This document shows, in pieces, positions 1 through 6,640 of a stretch of 16,653 nucleotides of DNA. The stretch lies in the NCBI GenBank assembly GCA_964480525.1, contig CAYZOV010000034.1, forward strand, positions 1-16,653. The letters are read 5' to 3'. Positions within the stretch are counted from its first letter, which is position 1, and the number at the start of each line of letters is the position of its first letter. Both the position numbers and the translations under genes were made by a program. Source of the DNA: JAAZZIT01 sp964480525 (GTDB taxonomy: Bacteria > Bacillota > Clostridia > Oscillospirales > Ruminococcaceae). The notes beneath the pieces were generated by a model that saw only the letters and a list, made by a program, of their open reading frames with translations, was not told the DNA's origin and searched no databases.

Positions 1-54
1 AATTTTCTCCACCAAAAAATCCTTTTCGCTGTTGTTTAAATTAACATTTGTCAT
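1..54 (-). CDS. N-terminus of an unidentified protein (partial)
   Basis: Only the first 18 codons are inside the window; the gene runs off the left edge. The ATG complements positions 52-54 and is preceded on the minus strand by GAAAGAGG about 9 bases upstream, a good Shine-Dalgarno site. The visible peptide begins MTNVNLNNSEKDFLVEK, which is polar and shows no signal peptide or recognisable motif, so no function can be assigned. It is divergent from the surface-protein gene at 231. No clear -35/-10 pair was found for it in the 55-167 spacer. Confidence rests only on the start codon, the ribosome-binding site and the uninterrupted frame. Confidence 0.5.
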   Translation of the reverse strand, partial: MTNVNLNNSEKDFLVEKI

Positions 55-92
55 AATTAAAACCTCTTTCGTAATTTTTATTGTGGTTAAAT

Positions 93-105
93 AATAAGCC
101 TTATT
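93..105. promoter_or_regulatory. Short perfect palindrome, possible operator
   Basis: AATAAG-C-CTTATT is a perfect 6-bp inverted repeat around one central base in the spacer between the divergent genes starting at 54 (minus) and 231 (plus). It lies in the expected upstream or leader region of the minus-strand gene. In AT-rich DNA a palindrome this short can arise by chance. No regulator is encoded next to it. Confidence 0.2.
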
Positions 106-167
106 TGTTTTTGAAATTTTTGAGAAATGTTTGAGTTTTGTTAAAGGAAAAAAATGCGGGTTTAATG

Positions 168-196
168 TTGACAGAATATGTCGAATGGTGTATAAT
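168..196 (+). promoter_or_regulatory. Consensus sigma-A promoter for the BIG2-SH3b gene
   Basis: A perfect TTGACA (168-173), a 17-base spacer and a perfect TATAAT (191-196) are present. Transcription would begin near 203, giving a leader of about 28 bases to the TTG at 231. Because it lies downstream of the ATG at 138 in the same frame, it argues that the longer reading frame is not the real gene. Confidence 0.88.
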
Positions 197-218
197 AATT
201 GTATATTTAGTCTTTAAT

Positions 219-224
219 GAGGTG
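219..224 (+). promoter_or_regulatory. Ribosome-binding site that sets a TTG start
   Basis: GAGGTG lies 6 bases before the TTG at 231. Together with the promoter at 168-196 it selects TTG as the initiation codon, since no in-frame ATG lies between them. Confidence 0.7.
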
Positions 225-230
225 CTAAAA

Positions 231-908
231 TTGGAAAGAATACACAAAATAATCATTGCCGTATTGGGCGTAATACTTATTGGAATAATGGTTGTGGGGA
301 TTGTTTTTACCGCAACCCGTGACAAATCGGACAAAACCATTGTGAATTTTAAATCCGAAAGTGTTTCCACAACCACCACGCCGAAAGCGACCACGACCAC
401 TTCTGTGGCTACGACAACAACCGCAACAACCACGACCACCACAACCACAACTCAGCCGAAACCTATATTTAGCGTTGTGGCGCAGGACGTAACCGTCAAC
501 GAAGGCGAAACAGCCACAATTGAGATGAAACTCAGCGACGGTTTTAAAATTTCCGACCTTGAATTTTCTTCCACGGACGAAAGCGTAGCGACGGTTGACG
601 AAAACGCAAACGTTACGGGCGTATCGTTGGGTGAGTGCAAAATCAAAATCAAGTACGACGACAACGAAGTCAACATTGGCGTAAAAGTCGGCGACGAATA
701 CGGCACGGTCGTAGTTGAAAAGAGAAATATTTTCACAAATTCCTGCCATTTCAGACAAGGGCCGGACACAACTTATACTTCCATGGGAGTTTTCGCACTT
801 AACACCGAAGTGACGATTATCGGTGAAAACGGCGACTGGTGGAAGATTGATTACGACGGCAAAATCGGATTTGTTTCAAAAGATTACGTTTCCGATACCA
901 AATACTGA
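231..908 (+). CDS. Membrane-anchored surface protein with Thr-rich linker, BIG2 and SH3b domains
   Basis: With the TTG start this is a 225-residue protein. Residues 6-27 form one hydrophobic segment, read as an uncleaved signal anchor. Residues 47-76 are almost all Thr, a flexible and possibly glycosylated wall-spanning linker. Residues about 79-153 resemble a bacterial Ig-like BIG2 domain (VTVNEGETATIEM, then SVATVDENANVTGVSLGECKI). Residues about 166-222 form an SH3b domain (FRQGPDTTYTSMG, GDWWKIDYDGKIGFVSKDYV), a module that usually binds peptidoglycan or wall peptides. No catalytic domain is present, so a wall-binding, structural or sensing role outside the cell is inferred. It is monocistronic, with its own consensus promoter and terminator. 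The frame is open back to an ATG at 138, but that lies upstream of the promoter. Domain calls are secure; the biological role is unknown. Confidence 0.85.
   Translation: MERIHKIIIAVLGVILIGIMVVGIVFTATRDKSDKTIVNFKSESVSTTTTPKATTTTSVATTTTATTTTTTTTTQPKPIFSVVAQDVTVNEGETATIEMKLSDGFKISDLEFSSTDESVATVDENANVTGVSLGECKIKIKYDDNEVNIGVKVGDEYGTVVVEKRNIFTNSCHFRQGPDTTYTSMGVFALNTEVTIIGENGDWWKIDYDGKIGFVSKDYVSDTKY
369..458 (+). repeat. Low-complexity ACN-rich tract coding for poly-Thr linker
   Basis: About 90 bases of mostly ACC/ACA/ACG/ACT codons encode a Thr run interrupted by a few Ser, Ala, Pro, Lys and Val residues. Mixed synonymous codons make it a degenerate rather than a perfect microsatellite, which suggests selection for the peptide composition. 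Its antisense is an artefactual poly-Val open frame. Confidence 0.8.
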
Positions 909-926
909 TTTTACGAACAAAACAAT

Positions 927-962
927 AACCGCACACAAAAAAAGTGTGCGGTTTAATTTTTT
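927..962. terminator. Bidirectional intrinsic terminator
   Basis: AACCGCACAC (927-936) and GTGTGCGGTT (944-953) form a perfect 10-bp stem around a 7-A loop. A T-rich tail follows on the plus strand (TAATTTTTT) and a TTGTTTTG tail on the minus strand. It lies between the convergent stops at 908 and 965 and probably serves both genes. Confidence 0.85.
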
Positions 963-964
963 GC

Positions 965-1618
965 CTAAACTTCGTCGGCATTGTTTTGTCTTTGAACTTT
1001 AAAAAGGTATGCGCAAAGTCTGTCGTTGTCGGATTCGTTTTCAAATTCCAACTGGCAACCGTAGTGATAGAATTTCTTTGATTCGTCCAACATTCTTCTC
1101 ACCACAACGCACTTAACCCGTATAGGTTTTGCCCCAACGTTAAAACTTATCCAAAGTTTGTTGCCCTTTGAAAGGCGCAGTTTCGACTGGATTCGGGTGC
1201 CGTTAAGGGACAAATCCTTAATAAACACGGCGTTGATTTTCGCTTGATTCTTTTCGTCTTGCGTCACGCCAATATCGTTTTCGTTTTCTAAATCAATGGT
1301 GGCAGGCAGGCTGACCTCAACTCTGAAATGGTTTCGTCTTTCGTGGTCAACAATACGCACCACGTCCACAATTGTTACGTTGACCCCGTCAACACCGCTG
1401 ACAAATCCCACCAGCACGGCAAATTCAAGTTTGTTGTACACATTGATTTTCACCGGTTGGTTTACGTTGAAATTAACAAGGCACTTTTTATCCGCCGGTC
1501 TGATTTTAATAAATTCCTCGTTAATGTCAACAAGAATACCTTTTGCGACAATCTCGTTCTTTTTCGACCTTATTTCGCACAGCGAATCTTTGTACTCAAT
1601 CGGAACAGGCAAAAGCAT
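965..1618 (-). CDS. PilZ-domain protein with YcgR-like N-terminal domain (c-di-GMP receptor)
   Basis: A 217-residue cytoplasmic protein with no membrane segment. The N-terminal half (about residues 1-90) is beta-rich and resembles the flagellar-brake YcgR/PilZN domain. A PilZ domain follows, with the two c-di-GMP signatures intact: RxxxR at R95-R99 (RRNHFR) and DxSxxG at residues 135-140 (DLSLNG). This is the classic two-domain c-di-GMP effector layout; family members adjust motility, secretion or exopolysaccharide output by binding a partner protein. No flagellar or cellulose genes are visible nearby, so the partner is unknown. The ATG at 1618 is preceded by AGGGGG about 9 bases upstream and by a good promoter at 1652-1680. 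It appears monocistronic. Confidence 0.88.
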   Translation of the reverse strand: MLLPVPIEYKDSLCEIRSKKNEIVAKGILVDINEEFIKIRPADKKCLVNFNVNQPVKINVYNKLEFAVLVGFVSGVDGVNVTIVDVVRIVDHERRNHFRVEVSLPATIDLENENDIGVTQDEKNQAKINAVFIKDLSLNGTRIQSKLRLSKGNKLWISFNVGAKPIRVKCVVVRRMLDESKKFYHYGCQLEFENESDNDRLCAYLFKVQRQNNADEV

Positions 1619-1651
1619 GGTTTTTTCCCCCTAAATAAACTGTATACCTAT

Positions 1652-1680
1652 ATTTTACACTAAAAAAATCCGTTTGTCCA
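1652..1680 (-). promoter_or_regulatory. Sigma-A promoter of the PilZ gene
   Basis: On the minus strand TGGACA (1680-1675), a 17-base spacer and TAAAAT (1657-1652) precede the PilZ start by about 33 bases. The spacing is ideal and one mismatch is present in each hexamer. Confidence 0.75.
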
Positions 1681-1735
1681 TATTTTTTTTGTAAAATATC
1701 TTAGATTTTGACTAACTTAGTCATTTTTCTGTGAC

Positions 1736-1773
1736 AAAAAATCCCGCTTAGGATTCTTCCTAAACGGGATTTT
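1736..1773 (-). terminator. Intrinsic terminator of secDF
   Basis: Arms at 1738-1753 and 1758-1773 pair as AAAATCCCG-TTTAGGA around a 4-base loop when read on the minus strand. The single plus-strand C:A mismatch (1747/1764) becomes a G-U wobble in the minus-strand RNA. The hairpin runs into TTTTTTG on that strand. It sits just after the secDF stop at 1789. Confidence 0.85.
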
Positions 1774-1788
1774 GCGATTTAAAATAAA

Positions 1789-4110
1789 TTATCTTTTTTT
1801 CTTTGCGGTTTTTGAGTGTTTGTTATTCCACCAAACCCAAAGTGTAGGTGCGATACAGTTTGACGAGTAAACACCCGAAACCATACCCACGATAAGTGGG
1901 AACGCAAAGCTTAGAATTGAAGTTACGCCGCAGATAATGCACACAATGCACACAACAGCCATTGCAAGCACGGTTGTTACGGTTGTGTGAATCGAACGTC
2001 CCAAAGTCTGGGAAATTGACATATCAACCAATTCTTCAAGCTTGTATTTATTGCCGTAAAGACGTCTGTTTTCACGGATTCTGTCGTAGATGATAATTGT
2101 TGCGTTAATTGAATAGCCCAAAATTGTGAGAAGTACAGCCATAAAGTTTGCGTTGATGTCGAATCTGCAAATTACGAAACAGCCGAACACCATAATCATG
2201 TCGTGAACAAGCGCCACAACCGCCATACAGCCTGCGCTCCAACCACCGATTTTCTTGAATCTGAATCCGATATACACAACCATTACGATTGCTGCGAACA
2301 ATACAGCTACGAAGCATTTGAGGAAGAAAGCTTTACCGTTTGACGGGCTAACGTCTGTGGTTGACAAACTTTCAAGATTGTTTGCGGAAAATTCAGACGA
2401 AAGCTTGTCGCCGAGTTCCGAAAGTCTTTCGGAAGAAAGTCCCTCGTTTGAAGCAAACGAAAGCTCGACGGTCTTATCGCCTGTGGAGAACTGTTCGCCT
2501 GTCTTAACCGTAACCTTTTCGCCCACGGCGTCTTTAACGACTGTTTCAACACGTTTTGTGTCAAGGTCGCCGTCGTATGTATAGCTGAGAACCGTTCCGC
2601 CCTTAAATTCAATAGCAATATTAAGTCCCAAAACAACCGCCACAATTGCAAACACAACCATAAGAGAAACCGACGCTGTGTAGAATTTTTTGCTGTTTTT
2701 AACAACTTTGTGGATTTTCTTTTCCTTTGGCTGTTCGTCTTTTCCGTAACCGCCGTAAAGCTTAGGATTTTTGAAAATCTTGAACTTTGAAAGGGAAGAA
2801 ATCATAAGTCTTGAACAGAAAATTCCGAACACGAAGTTAAGAATAATACCAACCAAAAGTGTATAACCAAGTGAATAAATTGTTCCCGCTGTTGACACGC
2901 CGAACGCAAAGAACACCGGTTTAAGAAGTGTTGCGAAAACTCCGTCGGTCGGTCCGAACGCAGCCATAAGAATTACCGCAACGAACACAACGGTGATATT
3001 TCCGTCGAACACAGACGACCAAGCTCTCTTAAAGCCCAAGTCAATCGCCCCGTTGAGGGTTTTGCCGTTTCTAAGTTCTTCCTTGATTCTTTCAGCCGTA
3101 ATAACGTTTGCGTCAACGCCCATACCAATTGCAAGAATAATACCTGCGATACCCGGAATCGTCAGAGAAAAGCTGTCGGCGCTTCCGAAAAATCCTGTCA
3201 TAGCCGCAATTGAAACAATAACCTGTCCTGCAAGGGAGATTGTAGCAACCACGCCCGGAAGTTTGTAAATTGAAATAACATAAATTGCAATACAAACAAA
3301 AGCGATAAGTCCCGCAATTACCATTGCGTTTTTAGCGCCGTCGCCAAGTGTCGGCGAAATTGTGTTTGTGCTTGTTGCAACCAATTTAAACGGCAATGAA
3401 CCTGCGTTAATCTTGTCCGCAAGGCTCTTAGCGGAATCGTATGTAAAGCTTCCCGAAATAACACATTCGCCGTTTGTGATAGCGTTTGAAACCGACGGAG
3501 CGGAAATACACTCGTCGTCCATCCAAATAGAAATCGAACCTTTTCCCGCAAGTTCGGTTGTTGCGTCGGCAAAAGCGTCTTTTCCCGTACTGTCAAGTTT
3601 GAGCGCTACGACCCAATCATAACCGCCGTTGTCGTTTGGTTGTTGCTGCGCACTTGCTTTTGAAACCTGCGTTCCGTCCAAAACCTTGTCGCCGTCCTCG
3701 TCTGTTCCTTTACGGAATGTGAGAATAGCCGTTTCGCCAAGTTCGTTTACGGCGCTTTCAGGGTCAAAATCCGTTTCGCCAACCTGCCACGGAAACGACA
3801 CCATAACGTGGTCGTGGTCATAGTCAACATAAACCTCACCGTCTGTGATGTTAAGGTTTACAAGACGTTGTTCGATAACCGCCTTTGCGGCGTCCATTTC
3901 GTCATCTGTTGCGTCATAATCGCCATAAGGTGAAAACGTGGCGTTTACACCGCCCTGAATGTCAATACCCCAGCGTATTTCGTCAACGCCTTTGATAATC
4001 GTGTTTGTAGAATCGCCGTAATATGTATGCACTCCGAAAAATGTCAGAAGCCCAAGCATTATGATACAAAGCAAAACTATAAAAAACACGGGTTTTTTTA
4101 CTTGTCGCAC
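1789..4110 (-). CDS. secDF: SecDF fusion protein, protein-export membrane component
   Basis: SecD and SecF in one 773-residue chain, the form found in many Bacillota. It works with SecYEG, using the proton or sodium gradient to help pull secreted proteins through the membrane. TM1 is at about 8-27, followed by the SecD start motif GIDIQGG (48-54). The extracytoplasmic P1 domain reaches about residue 255, and a TM bundle follows with GMGVDANVITAERIKEEL (329-346). The SecF half begins near 475, with FKGGTV (502-507) and GYSINATIIIYDRIRENRR (665-683), both family hallmarks. VHD (635-637) lies in a SecF membrane segment. The GTG at 4110 is chosen because AGGAGG lies 9 bases before it and the promoter would start transcription near 4165; the GTG at 4155 in the same frame has no Shine-Dalgarno site. 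The basic Lys/Arg-rich tail is usual. Confidence 0.96.
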   Translation of the reverse strand: MRQVKKPVFFIVLLCIIMLGLLTFFGVHTYYGDSTNTIIKGVDEIRWGIDIQGGVNATFSPYGDYDATDDEMDAAKAVIEQRLVNLNITDGEVYVDYDHDHVMVSFPWQVGETDFDPESAVNELGETAILTFRKGTDEDGDKVLDGTQVSKASAQQQPNDNGGYDWVVALKLDSTGKDAFADATTELAGKGSISIWMDDECISAPSVSNAITNGECVISGSFTYDSAKSLADKINAGSLPFKLVATSTNTISPTLGDGAKNAMVIAGLIAFVCIAIYVISIYKLPGVVATISLAGQVIVSIAAMTGFFGSADSFSLTIPGIAGIILAIGMGVDANVITAERIKEELRNGKTLNGAIDLGFKRAWSSVFDGNITVVFVAVILMAAFGPTDGVFATLLKPVFFAFGVSTAGTIYSLGYTLLVGIILNFVFGIFCSRLMISSLSKFKIFKNPKLYGGYGKDEQPKEKKIHKVVKNSKKFYTASVSLMVVFAIVAVVLGLNIAIEFKGGTVLSYTYDGDLDTKRVETVVKDAVGEKVTVKTGEQFSTGDKTVELSFASNEGLSSERLSELGDKLSSEFSANNLESLSTTDVSPSNGKAFFLKCFVAVLFAAIVMVVYIGFRFKKIGGWSAGCMAVVALVHDMIMVFGCFVICRFDINANFMAVLLTILGYSINATIIIYDRIRENRRLYGNKYKLEELVDMSISQTLGRSIHTTVTTVLAMAVVCIVCIICGVTSILSFAFPLIVGMVSGVYSSNCIAPTLWVWWNNKHSKTAKKKR

Positions 4111-4119
4111 TTTATTTTT

Positions 4120-4125
4120 CCTCCT
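4120..4125 (-). promoter_or_regulatory. Ribosome-binding site fixing the secDF GTG start
   Basis: A full AGGAGG on the minus strand lies 9 bases before the GTG at 4110. It falls inside the longer open frame beginning at 4155, so that frame's first 15 codons are probably untranslated leader. Confidence 0.8.
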
Positions 4126-4171
4126 AGATATTTTTTGCGTCCTAAAAAAAGACACACAAAGTCACTATATA

Positions 4172-4200
4172 AGTATATTATTTTTCACACAAAAAGTCAA
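4172..4200 (-). promoter_or_regulatory. Sigma-A promoter of secDF
   Basis: Minus-strand TTGACT (4200-4195), a 17-base spacer and TATACT (4177-4172). Predicted start of transcription is near 4165, about 55 bases before the GTG. The promoter lies in the 100-base gap after the upstream isomerase gene. No terminator is visible between the two genes, so read-through from the isomerase promoter is also possible. Confidence 0.82.
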
Positions 4201-4213
4201 GCATATTTTAAAT

Positions 4214-5008
4214 TTATGGGCAATTTTCAATAATTTTTTTGATAAATTTATAATTTTCGCCCAAATCGTCTACTTTATCAAAGCCGTTTCGGTAAAGTTC
4301 CAAAACAATTGCGCCGTCAAAACCCACGGATTTAAGTTCGGAATAGAAATTTTCAAAATCAAGTTTGCCGTTTCCAACCAAAATACAGTCGCTTTTTTCG
4401 TTGTGGTCGCTAAGGTGAACGTGTTTGATATTTTTACCCAAAGATTTTACAAAATCATACGGTGAAAAACCACGTCTGACAGCCTGTTTTACGTCCAAAG
4501 TGAAATTTGCCTTGTCGCCCAGAGCGTTTTTCATTTTCACCATAAAATCCAAATCCCCCGCAGTACACCTTGAAACATTTTCGTGGCTGACCGTCACGCC
4601 GAAAGTTTTGCCCAAATCGTAAAGCCCCTCAAACCTTTCAAAATACGTTTGGTCGTCAAATTTATTTTGGGGTTTGTTGCCGTGCAAAACAAACACCTTT
4701 GCGCCGAGAATATTCATGGCGTTAAAGAATTTTTTGTAATATTCCAGCATATCGTAAAATCTGCGTTCGTAATAGGTAAACAACATCATGGGTTCGATTC
4801 CGCAGGTAAAAGGGTGCAACGAAGCACATTTTGTGTTGGTTCTATCAAGAGTGTTTTTCATTTGTTTAACAAAAGATTCTTCAAGTTCGCAGTCGGAATT
4901 TACGAAAATTTCCACGCAGTCAATGTCAAGGTCGCACACGGTTTGCAAGGCGTTTTCCGTCAGCATTGGGTACATACACGCAGTTGAGATTCCTGCCACA
5001 ACAGACAC
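4214..5008 (-). CDS. Sugar phosphate isomerase/epimerase-like TIM-barrel protein
   Basis: A 264-residue member of the xylose-isomerase-like / AP endonuclease family 2 barrels. These use a divalent metal at the C-terminal mouth of the barrel to isomerise or epimerise sugars or related polyols. Likely metal ligands are E143 (SHEN), D172 (TLDVKQ), H198 or H202 (HVHLSDH) and E237 (VLELY), each at the end of a predicted beta strand as expected for the fold. No DNA-repair-specific features were noted, so a sugar or inositol-type substrate is more likely, but it cannot be named. The GTG at 5008 is preferred: it has AAAGGA 9 bases upstream and places the first barrel strand (VVAGISTAC) at the N-terminus as usual. 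A TTG at 5035 in the same frame is the alternative. Its closeness to secDF is probably incidental. Confidence 0.8.
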   Translation of the reverse strand: MSVVAGISTACMYPMLTENALQTVCDLDIDCVEIFVNSDCELEESFVKQMKNTLDRTNTKCASLHPFTCGIEPMMLFTYYERRFYDMLEYYKKFFNAMNILGAKVFVLHGNKPQNKFDDQTYFERFEGLYDLGKTFGVTVSHENVSRCTAGDLDFMVKMKNALGDKANFTLDVKQAVRRGFSPYDFVKSLGKNIKHVHLSDHNEKSDCILVGNGKLDFENFYSELKSVGFDGAIVLELYRNGFDKVDDLGENYKFIKKIIENCP

Positions 5009-5054
5009 AACATCACTTCCTTTTTTAAAACTCAAATCTCTAAACTATATTTTA

Positions 5055-5083
5055 ATTTTAACACAAAAGTGAAAAAAACGCAA
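5055..5083 (-). promoter_or_regulatory. Probable sigma-A promoter of the isomerase gene
   Basis: Minus-strand TTGCGT (5083-5078), a 17-base spacer and TAAAAT (5060-5055). Transcription would begin near 5048, upstream of both candidate starts. The -35 is only a partial match and the region is AT-rich. Confidence 0.5.
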
Positions 5084-5161
5084 GCTTACACACAAATTTG
5101 TTTTAATTATTCTAAGATTATCACTTTATTTTCACAAAAAGCCCTTAAAATTAAAAACGGA

Positions 5162-5176
5162 AGTTAAAATTTAACT
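5162..5176. promoter_or_regulatory. 15-bp palindrome upstream of the VTC operon, possible operator
   Basis: AGTTAAA-A-TTTAACT is a perfect inverted repeat with 7-bp arms around one central base, about 34 bases before the VTC-protein start. A clean -35/-10 pair for the plus-strand operon could not be identified in 5084-5209. If transcription starts upstream, the palindrome would sit in the promoter or leader. AT-rich composition makes chance occurrence a real possibility. Confidence 0.3.
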
Positions 5177-5209
5177 AAGCTGAAAAAAATCGGAAAACGG
5201 GGGCGTTTT

Positions 5210-5917
5210 ATGGGGTACCAGAATATTTTTAAACGGTACGAATTGAAATTTATGCTTAACACCGACCAATATTTTTCTTTGCGTAAAATTATGGAAGAAC
5301 ATATGCAAGCGGACAAATACGGCGAATGTACTATTTGCAATTTGTACTTTGACACGCCGGACTATCTTTTGATACGGCGTTCCATTGAAAAACCCGTTTA
5401 CAAGGAAAAATTAAGGGTGCGAAGTTACGGGGTTGCCACAGAGGACAGCGTGGTTTTCACCGAACTTAAAAAGAAATACGAAAGCATTGTTTACAAACGG
5501 CGAATCAGCGCCACGGAAAAGGACACAATGAAATTTCTTGTTGACCGTGAAGTAACAAGCAACGCATTTGAGGGGCAAATCCCGAAAGAAATTAACTATG
5601 TTCTCGACCACTATGCACCGCTTTTGCCAAAGGCGTACATTTCTTACGACCGTCAAGCGTTTTACGGCAAAGACGACCACGATTTTCGCATGACCTTTGA
5701 CCGCAATATTTTATGGCGTGATTACGATTTATCCTTGTGCAAAGGAGTTTACGGCACGTCGATAATTCAAGATGACCAAGTTTTGTTGGAAATCAAGGTC
5801 GCAAACGCTATTCCGTTGTGGCTGATAAATTTTTTATCAAAGGAAAAAATTTACAAGACATCATTTTCCAAATACGGAACGGCATATTCAAAATACATTA
5901 AGGACAAAATAATTTAG
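5210..5917 (+). CDS. VTC-domain (polyphosphate-polymerase-like) triphosphate-tunnel enzyme
   Basis: A 235-residue stand-alone VTC domain, without the SPX and membrane domains of yeast Vtc4. Yeast Vtc4 polymerises the gamma phosphate of ATP into polyphosphate inside a beta-barrel tunnel of basic and acidic residues. The tunnel-type motifs are visible in order: RYELKF (9-14, ExK), KEKLRVR (65-71), ELKKK (85-89), VYKRR (95-99), SYDRQAF (145-151), FDR (163-165), LLEIK (192-196) and SFSKYG (218-223). The usual catalytic Lys, Arg and Glu positions therefore seem intact. The protein has no membrane segment and should be cytoplasmic. The ATG has a GGGGG Shine-Dalgarno site about 7 bases upstream. It is the first gene of a three-gene operon, 12 bases before the DUF4956 gene. 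Polyphosphate synthesis is inferred from the family; the true product in bacteria of this type is not established. Confidence 0.88.
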   Translation: MGYQNIFKRYELKFMLNTDQYFSLRKIMEEHMQADKYGECTICNLYFDTPDYLLIRRSIEKPVYKEKLRVRSYGVATEDSVVFTELKKKYESIVYKRRISATEKDTMKFLVDREVTSNAFEGQIPKEINYVLDHYAPLLPKAYISYDRQAFYGKDDHDFRMTFDRNILWRDYDLSLCKGVYGTSIIQDDQVLLEIKVANAIPLWLINFLSKEKIYKTSFSKYGTAYSKYIKDKII

Positions 5918-5929
5918 GGGGAAACACCA

Positions 5930-6640
5930 ATGAACACAATTACTTTAGCAAACACTTTTTTTAACGGAATTTTTGACGAGGGAATAACCTCCACCGTCAC
6001 AATCGGCGACTTCTTAGCCTGCATAGGCGTAGCGCTCGTAATCGGAATTTTTCTTTCGTTCGTGTACGCTTTTAAGTCGAAATACACCAAAAGTTTTGTT
6101 TTGACGCTTTCAATGCTTCCTGCCGTTGTGTGCGTAGTTATTATGATGGTAAACGGAAACGTGGGTGCAGGGGTTGCCGTAGCGGGAGCCTTTAACCTTG
6201 TACGTTTTCGTTCTGTTCCGGGAACAGCCAAAGACATAGGCACGATTTTCCTTGCAATGTGTGCGGGAATTGTTGTGGGAATGGGATATTTCGGATACGC
6301 ACTTGTATTCACGGCGATTTTGGGCGGATTTATGCTTTTATGCTCGGCGCTGGGTCTTGGCACAAAACAGAAAAACACAAACGAAAGAGTTTTGCGAATT
6401 ACAATTCCCGAAGATTTAGACTATACCGAAATTTTTGACGACCTTTTCGAGGGATACACCGCTTCACACGAAATCCAGCGTGTAAAAACCACAAATATGG
6501 GCAGTATGTTCCGACTTACATACAATGTTAAGCTAAAAGACGCAAAGGACGAAAAGAAATTCATCGACGAAATCCGTTGTCGAAATGGAAATCTTGAAGT
6601 GAGTATGTCTTTGCCGGAGGTGAACTCAGTTGAGCTTTAA
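5930..6640 (+). CDS. DUF4956 multi-pass membrane protein, MgtC-like
   Basis: 236 residues with about four or five membrane segments near 27-48, 56-74, 77-91, 104-122 and 123-143, then a cytoplasmic C-terminal domain (about 150-236). Between the third and fourth segments lies a conserved-looking basic, Gly-rich loop, RFRSVPGTAKDIG (92-104). This loop and the following GTIFLAMCAGIVVGMG resemble the MgtC/SapB membrane core. The C-terminal piece has an alternating strand-helix pattern (VLRITIPEDLDYTEIFDDLF, then FIDEIRCRNGNLEVSMS) like the ACT-type tail of MgtC. No function is established for DUF4956. Lying between the VTC enzyme and a lipoprotein, a role as membrane partner or channel for the VTC product is inferred. 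AGGGGG precedes the ATG, and its 3' end overlaps the next gene by 11 bases. Confidence 0.85.
   Translation: MNTITLANTFFNGIFDEGITSTVTIGDFLACIGVALVIGIFLSFVYAFKSKYTKSFVLTLSMLPAVVCVVIMMVNGNVGAGVAVAGAFNLVRFRSVPGTAKDIGTIFLAMCAGIVVGMGYFGYALVFTAILGGFMLLCSALGLGTKQKNTNERVLRITIPEDLDYTEIFDDLFEGYTASHEIQRVKTTNMGSMFRLTYNVKLKDAKDEKKFIDEIRCRNGNLEVSMSLPEVNSVEL
6616..6620 (+). promoter_or_regulatory. Ribosome-binding site for the TTG-started beta-helix lipoprotein
   Basis: GGAGG inside the end of the DUF4956 gene lies 9 bases before the TTG at 6630. The overlap of 11 bases suggests translational coupling of the second and third operon genes. Confidence 0.75.

Noticed and set aside
101..448. Minus-strand open frame of 115 residues with long Val runs
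   Set aside because: It is the antisense of the Thr-codon tract in the surface-protein gene; low complexity, no homology pattern and no ribosome-binding site.
1296..1663. Plus-strand frames of about 110 residues over the PilZ gene
   Set aside because: They lie opposite a gene with intact PilZ motifs, promoter and ribosome-binding site, and show no recognisable protein features.
4027..4465. Plus-strand frames across the secDF/isomerase boundary
   Set aside because: They cross the secDF promoter and antisense coding regions and have no Shine-Dalgarno site or family signature.
5084..5209. Search for a sigma-A promoter of the VTC operon
   Set aside because: Several TAAAAT- or TAAGAT-like hexamers exist, but none has an acceptable -35 at 16-18 bases, so no promoter is reported.
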